Shown: one piece after another, positions 1 to 11,660 of the stretch
Layout: the number at the start of each line of letters is the position of its first letter
Numbering within the stretch: the stretch's first letter is position 1
Assembly: GCA_024291935.2 (NCBI GenBank)
Contig: CM044313.1
Location: 89,713,001 to 89,777,000, forward strand
DNA from: Okapia johnstoni
Taxonomy: Eukaryota; Chordata; Mammalia; Artiodactyla; Giraffidae
DNA: 64,000 nucleotides
Direction of reading: 5' to 3'
Program-made: the position numbers and the translations under genes
Notes under the pieces: generated by a model
Told to the model about the DNA's origin: nothing
What the model saw: the letters and a program-made list of their open reading frames with translations, nothing else
The model's database searches: none

Positions 1-106
1 CTGACTCTTAGCGACCCCATGGGCTGCAGCCTACCAGGCTCCTCCATCCATGGGGTTTCCCAGGCAAGAGTACTGGAGTGGGGTGCCATTGCCTTCTCTG
101 GATTCC
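1..106 (-). repeat. Bov-A2 SINE fragment, cut by window edge
   Basis: The sequence reads as the antisense of one Bov-A monomer: 'gcgaccccatgg', 'ctgcagcctaccaggctcctcc' in shortened form, then 'gtactggagtggggtgccattgcc'. It lacks the second monomer and the (AGC)n tail because the window starts inside it. The 76-residue open frame across it (50-280) is a read-through of the SINE into flanking DNA and is not a gene. Confidence 0.85.
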
Positions 107-239
107 TTCAATAATAAGAACCAAATTCTTCTTGAGACTGCCAATTTGACCTTCAGAAAAGTTACAAATGATCTTCATCTGGCTTACTTTGATAATCCTT
201 GTTTGAGCCCGAGGGAAATACAGAAAAATAGCATTTTTT

Positions 240-309
240 CCATCATGTCAATGTATGGCAAAACCAATACAATATTGTAAAGTATAAAAATAAATAAATT
301 AAAAAAAGA
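240..309 (+). repeat. Ruminant L1 3' terminal fragment with A-rich tail
   Basis: The stretch matches the ruminant L1 3' end: 'tcaatgtatggcaaaac', then 'acaatattgtaaagt', then an A-rich tail of the (TAAA)n kind. Only the last ~70 bases are present, so this is a severely 5'-truncated L1. A longer copy of the same end lies at 43900-44013. Confidence 0.65.
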
Positions 310-760
310 ATATTTAATCAATGAAATATTTGTTAAATCAATGAAACACATATACATTTAAAGACAATTAGCAAATTTACCATTCCTAACTTTTTAACGC
401 AGCCTCAAATAAAACACTTTTCACTAGCATCATTCTTCTATCATATGGTTCTGTATAAATTTATGTATATTTCTATGTACATGGAAAATCCTTAAGTTTT
501 CTAGGACAGAATGCAGTGAGTATTATGACTTTCATCCACTCAAGATATTTTAATGTAAATAATGTGCCCTCAGATCATATATATCTGATAATCGTAAATA
601 TTTATTTCTTTGCCTACTACTCTTACTAGTTTCTAAAATCCTTAGGTCTCTTTCACCACACAATGTTATTATTGTACTTAGTCATTAAGATTACCTGTTC
701 AGTTTATTTCCAATTATTGACTGTCTGTTGCTACTTCATGTTAACCATAATAATGTATAT
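310..760. other. Unassigned AT-rich DNA
   Basis: I see no recognisable repeat or coding signal here. The overlapping 65-residue frame at 663-860 is AT-rich and runs into the following SINE, so I treat it as chance. Confidence 0.6.
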
Positions 761-774
761 AGCCTTTAACTGGA

Positions 775-1080
775 CTTCCCTGGTAGCTCAGCTGAAAAAG
801 AATCTGCCTTCAATGAATGAGATGCTGGGTCAATTCCTGGGTAGGGAGGTCCAGTGGTGAAGGAATGGGCTACCCACTCCAGTATTCTTGGGCATCCCTG
901 GTGGCTCAGATGACAAAGAATCCACCTGCAATGTGGAGACATGGATCTGATCCCTGGTTGGGAAGATCCCTTGAAGAAGGGAATGGCTACCCACTCCAGT
1001 ATTCTGGCCTGGAGAATTCCATGAACTGTAGAGTCCATGGGGTTGCAAAGAGTTGGAAATGGCTGAGCATCTTTCACTTC
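775..1080 (+). repeat. Bov-tA SINE with two tandem tRNA-like units
   Basis: Two tRNA-Glu-like heads follow one another. The first starts near 'cttccctggtagctcag' and the second at 'catccctggtggctcag' (~893). The shared Bov-A body follows with 'cactccagtattctggcctgg' in shortened form and a tail ending 'gttgcaaagagttgg'. Flanks carry an imperfect target-site duplication, AGCCTTTAACTGGA (761-774) against AGCTTTTAACTTGGA (1081-1095). The 120-residue antisense and 90-residue sense frames here are SINE shadows. Confidence 0.88.
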
Positions 1081-1095
1081 AGCTTTTAACTTGGA

Positions 1096-1436
1096 TATAT
1101 ATTCTATTCCAGAAAGATTCTTTACCACCTGAGAAACAAGGGAAGCCCCTACCCTGTAAGGCTTATAATGTTTTTAGGATACAAGTCTATACTTATTAAT
1201 GCCTACTATCAATGCTGCAACCCCCACATATAATCCCGGTGTGGCTGCCTCCCTCAGAATTTAGGTTTGTGGAGTTTTCTGAATGTGGAATTTCATAACA
1301 CAAACCCATGTAACTCTACATTTAAAACAGTTTTTATTAAATACTGAGTATATTCAAATGAATATTTATAAACTATATAATTAAACATAATAAATAAAGA
1401 GTCAAGAAATACCAGTGTGAAAAATAAAATTATTGA
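1096..1436. other. Unassigned AT-rich DNA
   Basis: Nothing recognisable beyond high A+T. It separates the Bov-tA at 775-1080 from the CHR-type SINE that follows. Confidence 0.5.
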
Positions 1437-1567
1437 GACTGCCCTCGTGGTTCAGTGGTTAAGAAAGGCTTTGCATTTCCACTGCAGGAGACATGGGTTC
1501 AATGCTGATTGTTGAAATAAGATCCTCCATTCTGCGTGGTGTGGCCAAAACATTTTAAAAATAAATC
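1437..1567 (+). repeat. CHR-type tRNA-derived SINE
   Basis: The head reads 'ctcgtggttcagtggttaag', followed by the 'gggttcaatgct' B-box-like segment and the 'gtggccaaaacattttaaaaa' tail. This matches cetartiodactyl CHR-1/CHR-2 SINEs. It is diverged, which fits an older age than the Bov-tA copies. Confidence 0.75.
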
Positions 1568-2039
1568 TGATGTTTAAAAGAAGCATAAAATTAGTATCAC
1601 AAAATTTAAGTAATTCTGGACACCTTCGGCAGTTTTCTTCCCTTGTTCTAATTTTAAAGGCAATTAGGATCCAGAACTATGAGTTTGTCATTTGCTTGAT
1701 TTCTTTGTAGCTTTATCAAACATCTATTACCTTAAGTAGTATATTATTTTAGTTTTGAAGTATTTTTTAATTTACATTAGTGATTGATGCTGTGTGTACT
1801 CTATTGAAGAGAGTAGGTGCAGCTCAGAAAACATGTGAAGCACATGGATTCTTCAGGAAGACAGCATAGGTTTAATTGCTGGTTCCACATTACTTGAGGT
1901 TTCTGTCTCTCAATATCTTTATTTGAAAATACAGAGAAATAATGAATCACCTGGTAATGTTGAGAGAAGTGAATAAGCTATAATATTTAGCAGGTATATA
2001 AGAATACCAGGGCACAGAATCAGTGCTTTATCTATGTAA
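1568..2039. other. Unassigned AT-rich DNA
   Basis: No family recognised and no coding signal. The 77-residue antisense frame at 1919-2152 overlaps the start of the L1 3' UTR and has no recognisable domain. Confidence 0.5.
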
Positions 2040-3830
2040 GAGTTTCCCACTAGTTTACTGTATTCCCCATGCTGTACGACATATCCCTGTGACTTATTTA
2101 TGGCATAACTGGAAGTTTGTGCTTCCTGACATCCTTCCTCTATTTCACCCACTTCTCGTCATCCTCACCTCTAGCACCCTTTAGTTTGTTCTCTGTATCT
2201 ATGAGTCTGTTTCTGTTTTGTTGGAAATGGCAAGATATAATTCTTTTACATGGCTGAGTATTATTCCACTGTATATATTTATCACATTTTCTTTATCCTT
2301 TTGTCTATTGATGAGCATTTACACTGCTTTCATGTCTTGAGTGTTGTAAATAATGCTTCAAGAACATGGTGGTGCATACATGATTTCAAATTTGTATATT
2401 TTTTCAGATAAATACCCTGGAGTGGAATTACTGGATTGTATGATAATTCTATGTTTAATTTTTTGAAGACCCACCATAATATTTTCCATAGTGACTGTAC
2501 AATTTACATTCCCATAATAGTACACGAGGGTCCCCTTTTCCCCACATCCTCACCGACACTTATTCTGTGCTTTTCTTTTTTTTTTATAATAACCACTGTG
2601 ATAGGTGTGAGGTGATACCTAATTTTAGCTTTGCTTTGTATTTCCCTAATGATTGGTAATGTTGAGCATCTTTTAATTAATCTTTTGGCTATCTTCATGT
2701 CTTCTTTGGGAAAATGTCTATGTAGGTCTTCTCCTTTTTTGGTAAATAGATTATTTGAGTTTTTTCTTTTTTTATATTGAGTTGTGTGAGTTTTGGTATA
2801 TTTGGGATATTAAACCCTTAGCACTTATCATTTGCAAATATTTTCTCCAAATTAGTAGTTTCTCTTTTAGTTTTATCGAATGTTTCCTTTGTTCTGCAAC
2901 AGCTTTTTAATTTGATGGAGTCCCATTTGTTCATTTTTGTTGCCCTTGCGTGAGGAGACATGTCCAAATAAACATTGCTAAGATCAGTGTCAAAGAGCAT
3001 GCTGTGTGCTTTCTTCTAAGAGTTTTGTGGTATCAGTACTTTCATTTTATGTCTTTTAATTCATGTTGAGTTTATTTTTATATATGGAAATAAGAAAGTA
3101 GTCCAGTTTCTTTTTTTTGCATGTAACTGTTCACTTTTCCAACACCATCTAACAGATTGTTTGCCTCATTGTATATTCTTGCCTCCTTTTCATAAATTAA
3201 TTGTCCATACGTGTGTGAATTTATTTCTGATCTCTCTGTTTTGTTTTGTTGTTTTATGTGTCTGTTTTTCTGCCAGTATCATACTATTTTGCCTATTATA
3301 ACTTTATCATGCTTAGATAAATGAGCTTAATATGTCCAACTTTTTTCTTCTTTCTTAAGATTGCTTTCACTACTTAGGTTCTTTTGTGGTTCCCTACAAA
3401 TTTTAGGATTATTTGTTCCAGTTCTGTGAAAAGTTTAGGGAATATTTTGGTAAGGATTACAGTGACTCTAGAGATTGCTTTGGGAAGTAAGGACATCTTA
3501 ACAGTATTATTTCTTCCAATCCATGAGCATGAGTTATCATTTTTATTTATCTTTTCTTCAGTTTTTCCATCAGTATCTTAATAGAGCTTTTACCTCCTTG
3601 ATTAAATTTATTTCTAGGAATTTTATTCTTTTTGTTGTATTTTTAAATATAATTATTTTCATAGTTTCTCTTTCTAATAGTTTATTAGTGTATAAAAATT
3701 CAGGAGTCCTGGTTGTTAATTTTGTATCTACATTGCTGAATTTATTTACTAGTTCTATTAGTTTTTTGATAGGTTCTTTAAGATGTTCTTTATATAGAAG
3801 ATCAATTGTTCTTTAACATTAGTAGAATTT
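2040..3830 (-). mobile_element. Degraded L1 LINE: 3' UTR and ORF2 C-terminal part, antisense
   Basis: The + strand gives the antisense of an L1 3' half. Landmarks in order are a 3' UTR ('ttccccatgctgtac', then 'gttctctgtatctatgag'), then 'ggctgagtattattccact' (~2251), 'ccccacatcctcaccgac' (~2540), 'ggtgtgaggtgatac' (~2606), 'atttgatggagtcccatttg' (~2911) and 'ccaatccatgagcatgag' (~3515). These cover the ORF2 C-terminus back towards the RT domain. Many stops and indels remove any coding capacity. The style is an old eutherian L1M-type copy rather than a young ruminant L1. Confidence 0.85.
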
Positions 3831-3889
3831 ATTATTGTTATTGTGCTACACAGTCAAATAATCTTCTTTTTTTCTTAAATAGATTCTTG

Positions 3890-4800
3890 AATATTAGGTT
3901 TGAGAGAGTTTGAAAGTTTCACACACAGTTACTGTTTGCTTGAAAATGTCATTATTGTAATATCACAATTGGAAAAATTTTGCTGGGTATACTGTGATTA
4001 GTTGACAGTTTTCTCTTAATGAATTAAGGATAATACCCTAGTATCTTCTAGTTTGCATTTGTGCTATAATTTGCAAGCTCTAATTACAATCTCTTTGAAA
4101 GGGATTACTTTTTCCTCTAGGAGTTATCATAATTGTCTCTATTTTGTGTCTTCTGAGTTTACATCATTATATTAATTTATTTGCATTGATTGTTATTCAT
4201 TTCACTTGGTATTTATTTCACTTTGGGATATTTGGATTGGTATCTTTTATTATTTCTGAAGTAATAAGTTGCTACCTTTCAAACGTTACTTCTATCTATG
4301 CTTTCTTTCCAGTATTTTTGGAACTCCAGATTATTTACTTTAAAAACATATTCCCATTTTTAATTCTATGACTTTACTGTGTAACATTGCATATAATTTA
4401 TTCAACTATATATTGTTTATTAAATTTTTACTTGTGTCTGGACTGCTATTAAATAAAACCACTTGTTGTTAAATTAGTTAATATCTGAATGTCTTATTCT
4501 TTGATTTCCTGCATGTTTTTTTCTTTTGCTATTCTTTTCTTTTTTCCTTTTTAAATTTCCAAAACTTTGAACATGTATTTTGTACTGTGTTTGATATTTC
4601 TGCATCTTTCATGTCTCCAATTCACTTGTTTATTCTGGCTCATACTCATAGTAGTTTGTTTCCTTGTAAGATGTGTGTTTATGTATGTGTGTGATATTTT
4701 ATCTGTGATATAATATATCTTACAATGTTAAATGTAGGCGTTTTCTGAATCCTGCATTGGGTCACTTTTTCTCCAGAGAGAATTTGCATGAATTTCAGGT
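3890..4800 (-). repeat. Very diverged L1/HAL1-like 5'-region sequence, antisense
   Basis: The order of segments (a 'tgaaaatgtcattattg' stretch, a 'gctgggtatactgtgatta' stretch, 'ttttcctctaggagttatca', then 'ctttgggatatttgg') resembles the antisense 5' internal region of old L1M/HAL1 elements. Similarity is patchy and there are no open frames of note. The assignment comes from remembered landmarks only and could be wrong. It may or may not belong to the same insertion as 2040-3830. Confidence 0.45.
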
Positions 4801-7800
4801 GCCTAATGGAACTCTCAGCCAGGTGGATTTTAAAACATGTTTTCTATTTGTAGATTGTTTTGAAGCACCCAGTTTATTATAGGCACAAAAATATATAAAG
4901 GGTGACTTTGGATGAATATATATATGATGAGAAAGTGCAGAAGGAAGATGAGAATGAATGGAGGGCAGGATGGTGGTTTCAAGGAAGCTTTGAAATATTC
5001 ACATTGTGTATTTACACAATATGAAACAAATAGAACTATTTGTTAGGAAACTATGATAGAACAAGGCCTTCCAGTAAAATAGAGCTAGACAGGACTGTGA
5101 GAGAATGAGAGGGAGATGCCAGATCTTGACTTTGCAGTGGGTTTGAATGGCTGCCTTTATATCTTATTCTTAAAACCTCACTAGGAGAGCATGTCAAATC
5201 TAATTGAAAGTATAACTTTAAAAGGCACAACCTGCTATTTGCCAGAGGTCTTTGATTCTGGTCTACTTTCCTGATATTCAAAAGGCATTGTTGAATATAT
5301 ACTATGCTTTGCTGCATTATGATTTTTATTTTTTTATTTTTAAGCACAACCCACTTACTACACAATTCTTCTACTTTTCAATCTTCAATACCTTTCACTT
5401 TCCATGGTCCACAAATTCTATTTCAGGGCTTACTTGGAACACAACTAGCAGCATGCCTGAAATGAATTGGAGATGAACAGTTCTAAAACTTAAGAATACC
5501 AAATATGTGCTTTATGATTTATTTTACACATGAGTTAAGATATAAAGATATAAGATATAGAGCAATATAGTTTTACATATTTTAGGGTACATGGCTAATA
5601 AACTATACTTATAAGGAAATCATTAAGCACAATATATGGTACTATCTCCTCAGGTGATTGTAAGTTTATTAAGATGACACAACTGAAACATATAGATAAA
5701 ATATTACACAAGGACTTCTGGTTAATGTTATTAGAATTAAAATAAATTTTTACTACTTAACAGAATTCAGGAACATACAGTATTTTCTGAAACAATGCCT
5801 AAATAGTACTCTTCGCATGAGTTTGGTTGTTTTAAGAGTATTTGAAACACTCAGATTAATTGAACACTTAGCATTTTTGGCTTTTTGATAATTTTTTCAG
5901 GAACAAATATATAGGCATTTCTCTAAAATGCTTTAATCTTTAATGTTAAGGGTTAGTACCTAGGGCTAGTTTATTTGCATGTATTTGTTTAAATTCAAAC
6001 ACATAATTTATTAAAATTTATATTTGTTTAAAATAGGGTTGTGATTTTTGTATTTAAGTTATCTGTGTTGTATAGTGTGGTGTATTATTTTTATAATTAC
6101 AAAATATCATAACTATGTTAAAGAAAAAGGATGATTACTATTTAAAAGTAAAATTTTTTTTCAGATTATTAATAGGCTTCACAGAATTCACAGACATATT
6201 TGGTGAAACTTTGACCAGCTCATATCTTTTATTTTTCTTTTATTATTCTTCCTCCCTTGGTGGATGCTAGCCCAGTCTTCAAAGTTTTCTACCAATGAAT
6301 AGGTTCAACAAACTTTAATTATTTACATGAAATTTATGATTTTATCTATGTCCTATAACACAGTAATCATTAACATTAAGGTAACACTTAATAAACTATA
6401 TATCATGTAGTCCTACCAACACTGTAAGTAGGTCCAGAATTAAGATTCCAAATATGTGAATGGATAAATTAACTGGACATATTTGAATAAAACTGAGAAC
6501 ATTTCTCTAAATTCCAAAATATTTGTTTTCCAATTTGTTGTTTTGTAATTTTACATATGAACTTTTTGATAATTGTTTTATAACTACTGATACTACTTTC
6601 ATGATATAATGCCTTGGAATTTTTGAAGAAATCAGGCACTTTAGTTTTTGAAGCCCCTGTATATTAGTCAAATAATTGGCTTGAATAGAACTAAGAATTG
6701 ATGTTGAAATTATGACACACAGGTCTTATCCTCTCCCCAGTGAAGGACATTGAGTGTCAGAATTGAATTTGGATTTTTGACTACAGTGAAAGATGGACTA
6801 GCTAAATACTCAAATCAATATACCTCGTTATAGAAATTAAATGATACATGTAAAACTGTAATCAAAATATCAGCTCACAAATACTTGCAATCTATATTTT
6901 AATAATTACAATGTTTTAATCAGGTTTTCATGTAATTGAAATATAATATTTGTGAGTCAAATGCTTGAAATATTTATTTTGAGAATATAGGTGAAATGAA
7001 TGAAGGAGACATTTGGTCTTTCATACTTATATCATTTTATGCTCAAAGGTTGTATATAGCAAAAGAAAATGCTTACTATGTCTAATAATAGCAGGTGTCT
7101 TTTTCTTTTGCTAGCAGATTTCTAATGTGAGCAAAATAAATTTGGAAACCTGAGCAGAAATGCTATAACCAGTTGGAGAATTCTCTTTGTATAGAGCCCA
7201 TCCTGGGGAGAGGCTATGGGAACTAAGGGAAGATCAATTTTGATGTGAGTTAGATAAATTTAGTTTGAAAAGAGGACTGTCCTTCTGTGTTGGAATATTG
7301 AGCAGGCAGAAGAAAATAAATTATTAAAATCTCTTATGAAAAGATTCTCCCCAGAGGAATCATTAACTATATCTCTTTCTTTCCTATTTATGTTGCAAAT
7401 ACTTGGAGATATGCCCAACCTTTATACTAGTTTGCAGTTCTAAAAGAAAGCTCCCCACCCAGATATCAGTGGGTTGACAAAGTGGGCACTGACCTCCCAT
7501 TGACTCTAAATGTGGATTGGGGTGGGGCCAGATGAGTCCCTTTAGGGGCTCAGGCTGAAGAAGGCTCTGAAACTGTTATCTGAGCTAAAATTGTGTCAAT
7601 TTTTTGTCTTGGGCTATATCTTGTCAATGCTTAAAATGAATGAAAAATTAGTATGTTAATTTAACTATTTTGCATGGAAGCAAGTAAATGGTTTTACTCA
7701 ATAGTACCTAGATTGACTTAATTGTCCAATAGAGGTAGATGCTTTGCTCTATGGTTCACATCAAAAGTAATAGACTGATCTTTCTTTGACTGTTAGTTAA

Positions 7801-7929
7801 AATATTCCTTTTTGCCTGTTCAGCCTCATTGGTTAGGTGAGCACTCTGCAATTAGGAACCCAAGCTCTTGGAAAGATTTCAGAAAGGAATTCTGCCATCC
7901 AGGAAGAGGTAAACCTCTAAGCTGTATGG
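4801..7929. other. Unassigned AT-rich DNA
   Basis: About 3.1 kb without a repeat I can name. Frames at 5051-5365 (104 residues, -) and 5252-5476 (74 residues, +) are low-complexity or compositionally random and overlap each other on opposite strands. I see no splice-bounded exon or RNA gene. Confidence 0.55.
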
Positions 7930-8065
7930 ACAAGCCCTTGGTTTGAATCCTATCAGGATGACTTCCCCAGGAGAGCTAGGGTACTTCCCTTAACCTGATT
8001 TTTCCTTCTATGAATTGGAAATAATAACAGAACCACCTGACACAGGGCTGTGCAATTCAACTTCA
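7930..8065 (+). repeat. MIR SINE
   Basis: The stretch follows the MIR plan: 'ggtttgaatcctatca' (B-box region), then a diverged core, 'acttcccttaacctgat', and 'tgaattggaaataataacag', which is the usual end of the MIR body. It is an ancient mammalian SINE shared far outside ruminants. Confidence 0.65.
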
Positions 8066-8352
8066 GTCAGGTTTCTCAACTCTAAGCAAATTTTGAAATG
8101 AGAAACTGGCTCTCAAGTAAAGTTAGCAAGAGAGGAAAATGAAGCTTACTTTCAGAAGCATGATGTTGAAGAAGAGGATTTTATTCCATATGAAAGACTT
8201 TTGGTAAGATCATATTAAAACCATTGAATTCATAATAATGACATTAGCCTTCTCCTTCCTATTGTAACATCTGGCCAAATAGGACATTTTTTTTTCTTTC
8301 TTTCACAATCTGCATTACATTCCCCCCCACCCCCCAAATCTGGAACATAGTT

Positions 8353-8564
8353 TGTACTCAGATGTTCAGTAGTGTTTGACTCTTTGCAATCCTATGGACT
8401 GTTGCCCGCTAGGCTCTTCTGTCCTTGGGATTTTCTTGGCAGAATATTGGAGTGGGTTGCGTTTCCTCCTTTAGGGATCTTCCCATCCAGTGATCTAACC
8501 CACGTTTGTTATGTCTCCTGCATTGACAGGCAGATAATTTACCACTAGTGCTATGTGGGAAGCC
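8353..8564 (-). repeat. Bov-tA SINE, antisense, with 12-13 bp TSD
   Basis: Antisense Bov-tA: 'gactctttgcaatcctatgg', 'ttggagtgggttgcgtttcc', 'gggatcttcccatccag' and an end 'gtgggaagcc'. The flanks repeat (C)TGGAACATAGTT at 8340-8352 and 8565-8577, an exact target-site duplication. Several substitutions from the common Bov-tA form suggest it is not among the youngest copies. Confidence 0.9.
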
Positions 8565-8577
8565 CTGGAACATAGTT

Positions 8578-9880
8578 CGATGCCCCTAACACTATACTCA
8601 CCTAAACTTCTTTCTCTTTTGATGGTCTGGGTTACTTAGGATTTCCCTTCAGAGATTCTTTCTCTGTAAGATGTTACCATGTCTTCTGTTCTTATAGATC
8701 TCCCAATTTTCTCTCTTATAATCTTCATCATTCTTAATTGAAATTACTTCTTAAAATTTCAACTCCTCTCTCTATTATAATTTACATAAAGGGAAAGACT
8801 CCTATTGTAATTTTCATTGCATCTCTAGTTTCCATGATGAACCCTCTCACAAAATTGATGTTCAGATATGGAAGAAGGCAAAAGGAAGTATAATCTATTT
8901 TACTTCTACATTATTAACGTCTCTCAAATTTCACCGTTGATGAAGAGGTTACCGTCTCTGCAACCAGCTTCACTCATAGTTATGTGTTGTTCCCTCCTGG
9001 CAGAAGCAGAAGTTAAATGTGATCATTATCAACTTATTTCATGATCTAAGGCCAATCCTTCTCTACTTGGCTTTTGTTTTCTCCTCCCTATGCAAAAGTC
9101 AGAATCTCTCCTCTATGCCAGAAACACTAGGTGTGCTGCTAATATTTTCTGGCATGTTTGACACTTCTAATATTTTATTTCTATAGCCCTTTTTTTCTCT
9201 CCAAAATTATCTGCAGAAAATTCATGTATGATTTATAGGAATGTTTAGTATTATTTCTCTTTAGATAAAATGCTGCCTTTAATATCAATACCACTTTTTT
9301 ATATGTAAGATTTATTCATATATTTCACTGTTCTACTAATCATTGTGATCAGTATGTTTTTAAATAAGATATAACAAATTAAGCACTATGTCTTTGTAGT
9401 TATACCAGGTGAAAAAAATCTGAGGAGAGCCTTTGGCTTTAAAACACAGCAGTAACCAGAAAATACCAGAAATTTGTTGAAAAAATTGTGCTTAGCTATG
9501 AACAAAATTAAATGAACTTTAGTTTTTTTTTATTTGTTACAAGTTGTACTTCCTTTATCTTAAGCTATTCTTTGAGAATAGCTTGATTTTATATCTATTT
9601 AGATAAGGAATTATTTGCTATATAAGGGATCAATTAATAAATTCAGAGTGGTATTTATGAATTGTCCTACAAATACCAAAGCAGAGATATTGATAGTCCT
9701 ATGAATTTTTCTGTAATATTCTTATCTATATTACTAAGTGATTGAAATAGCAGCATTGCATTCTTAATAAGTATTTGTCTGCTTAATATGTAGTTGTTAA
9801 CAAAATGTCAATATAGATTTAAATTGTCTTGCTGAGGAAGGCAAGGCATTTTAATGTGTAACTAAAACATCAGCTTATTC
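8578..9880. other. Unassigned AT-rich DNA
   Basis: About 1.3 kb with pyrimidine-rich patches at the start (8600-8800) that faintly recall L2 antisense wording, but not enough to annotate. No coding frame of interest. Confidence 0.45.
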
Positions 9881-10207
9881 TTGGCATTTCATGCAAAGAT
9901 GGGCTCAATAAAGGACAGAAATGGTAGGGACCCAGCAGAAGCAGGAGATATTAAGAAGAGGTGGCAAGAATACACAGAAGAACTGTACAAAAAAAATCTT
10001 CACGACCCAGATAATCACGATGGTGTGATCACTCACCTAGAGCCAGACATCCTGGAATGTGAAGTCAAGAGGACCTTAGGAAGCATCACTACAAATAAAG
10101 CTAGTGGAGGTGATGGAATTCCAGTTGAGATATTTCAAATCCTAGCAGATGATGCTATGAAAGTGCTGCACTCGATATGCCAGCTAATTTGGAAAACTCA
10201 ACAGTGA
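9881..10207 (+). pseudogene. BovB ORF fragment upstream of the RT domain
   Basis: A 108-residue open frame from the BovB polyprotein linker and start of the RT region. It contains 'KKRWQEYTEELYKKNLHDP' and 'EPDILECEVK', both repeated in the antisense copy at 18169-18648. No catalytic motif is included. It stops at a premature TGA and the element has no upstream endonuclease, so it is a dead fragment. Confidence 0.85.
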
Positions 10208-10694
10208 CCACAGGACTGGAAAAGGTCAGTTTTCATTCCAATCCCAAAGAGAAGCAATGCCAAAGAATGCTCAAACTACCTCACAGTTGCACTCATCTCA
10301 CACGCTAGTAAAGGAATGCTTAAAATTCCCCAAGCCAGGCTTCAGCAATACGTGAACCGTGAACTTCCAGATGTTCCAGCTGGGTTTAGAAAAGGCAGAG
10401 GAACCAGAGATCAAATTGCCAACATCCTGGGTTTTGAGTGGAAGACTGATGTTGAAGCTGAAACTCCAACACTTTGGCCACCTGATACGAAGAGCTGACT
10501 CATTGGAAAAGTCCCTGATGCTGGGAAAGATTGAGGGCCGGAGGAGAAGGGGATGACAGAGGATAAGATGGCTGGATAGCATCACTGACTTGATGGACAT
10601 GGGTTTGGGTGGACTCTGAGAGTTGGTGATGGACAGGGAGGCCTGGCGTGCTGCGGTTCATAGGGTCACAAAGAGCGACTGAACTGAAGTGAGC
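9884..10694 (+). mobile_element. BovB LINE copy with internal deletion
   Basis: The element starts in the linker before the RT domain and ends with the BovB tail ('gcgactgaactgaagtga'). The first frame (9881-10207) carries 'GGDGIPVEIFQIL' and ends at a TGA where other copies read TGG. At ~10433 the sequence jumps from the 'GFRKGRGTRDQI' region directly to the C-terminal 'ctgatgttgaagctgaaact' segment. This removes RT motifs A, B and C, with TCC shared at the junction. TGGCATT occurs at both borders (9882-9888 and 10695-10701), a possible 7-bp TSD, though part of the left copy could be element sequence. Confidence 0.88.
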
Positions 10695-10704
10695 TGGCAT
10701 TCCA

Positions 10705-11129
10705 ACTCAACTGATGCATTATCTCTGGGTAGATCTCCATCTGGTACTCTCTGTTGGCCAATCATTTATAATATTTAATGTTTAGATTATATAAGGAAAT
10801 GTAATGTTTTCATTCCCAGACATACTTTATTTTTGGAGGACACATCTACAAACAGTTTAATGTGGAAAAATGAGCTTTCTTCAAACATATATAAAATGTT
10901 GGAAAATGGGATTCTGATGGTGTATTTCCTGTCTACTGCTCTTTCACAGTAATACTCTGCATTTAGAAGCTTAGAGCAGCACACACTTGTCAGAATTTCT
11001 GTGGGTCAGGAGCTAGGACACTTACCAATGTCCTCATTTCTGGGGTCTAACTAAACTTCAGTACAGGTATTGGGGGGAGTTGAATCTCATCTGAGGTTCA
11101 GCTTGGGAAGGATCAAGTTCTAAGGTCAC
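10705..11129. other. Unassigned DNA
   Basis: Nothing recognised. The 65-residue antisense frame at 10787-10984 has no visible domain. Confidence 0.5.
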
Positions 11130-11318
11130 ATAGTTGTTGTTGTTCAGTTGCTCAGTCATGTCTGACTCTTTGCGACCCCATGGACTGCAGCATGCTAGGC
11201 TTCCCTGTCCTTCGCTGTCTCCTGGAGTTTACTCAGACTCATGTCTATTGAGTCAATGATGCCATCAAACCATTTCATCCTCTGTCACCCCCTTCTCCCC
11301 TCAATTTTTCCCAACATG
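11130..11318 (-). mobile_element. BovB/ART2A-type 3' end fragment
   Basis: The antisense BovB tail 'gttgttgttgttcagttgctc' (shortened) leads into 'gactctttgcgaccccatgg', 'gagtcaatgatgccatc' and 'catttcatcctctgtcac'. It stops before the 'cagcatcagggtcttttcc' segment. This is a ~190-bp 5'-truncated copy. Confidence 0.85.
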
Positions 11319-11384
11319 GTTGTTAATCACATTCAATTTTTTGAGGGATCTTTGAGGTCAGTACTCAGTTTCTTGTATTCAAGC

Positions 11385-11660
11385 AATTAACTAGAGTCTG
11401 CTCACAGACCCTTGCCAGGTGGGTCATCCCAACATGGCTTTTGTTTCCTAAAGGCCTGCAAGAGAGAACAGATCTCCTTAGAAAGATGGGTTACACTCTT
11501 ATGTAATGTTACACAGAAACAGCCTCCTTTGTTGTATTCAATTGATTAAAAGAAAGTCGAGGTCCCCGTTCTCTTCAGAGAGGGAGTCAATCAATGGTGT
11601 GAAAACCAGGATGCAGAGCTCATGGAGACCAACTTGGTGTTTTCATACCACAGAGATAAA
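11385..11660 (+). repeat. Ancient mammalian interspersed repeat, family not named
   Basis: Segments 'cagacccttgccaggtgggt', 'cctgcaagagaga', 'cactcttatgtaatgtta' and 'gtattcaattgattaaaag' occur in the order I associate with a common old eutherian repeat. I cannot give the family name with confidence. The 67-residue frame at 11506-11709 lies inside it. Confidence 0.45.

Noticed and set aside
775..893. tRNA-like sequences as functional tRNA genes
   Set aside because: The heads belong to Bov-tA SINEs. The copies are diverged, continue into the Bov-A body and lack a separate tRNA end.
766..1128. 120-codon antisense frame resembling proteins seen in ruminant databases
   Set aside because: Such 'proteins' are Bov-tA translations. 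The frame coincides with the double-headed SINE.
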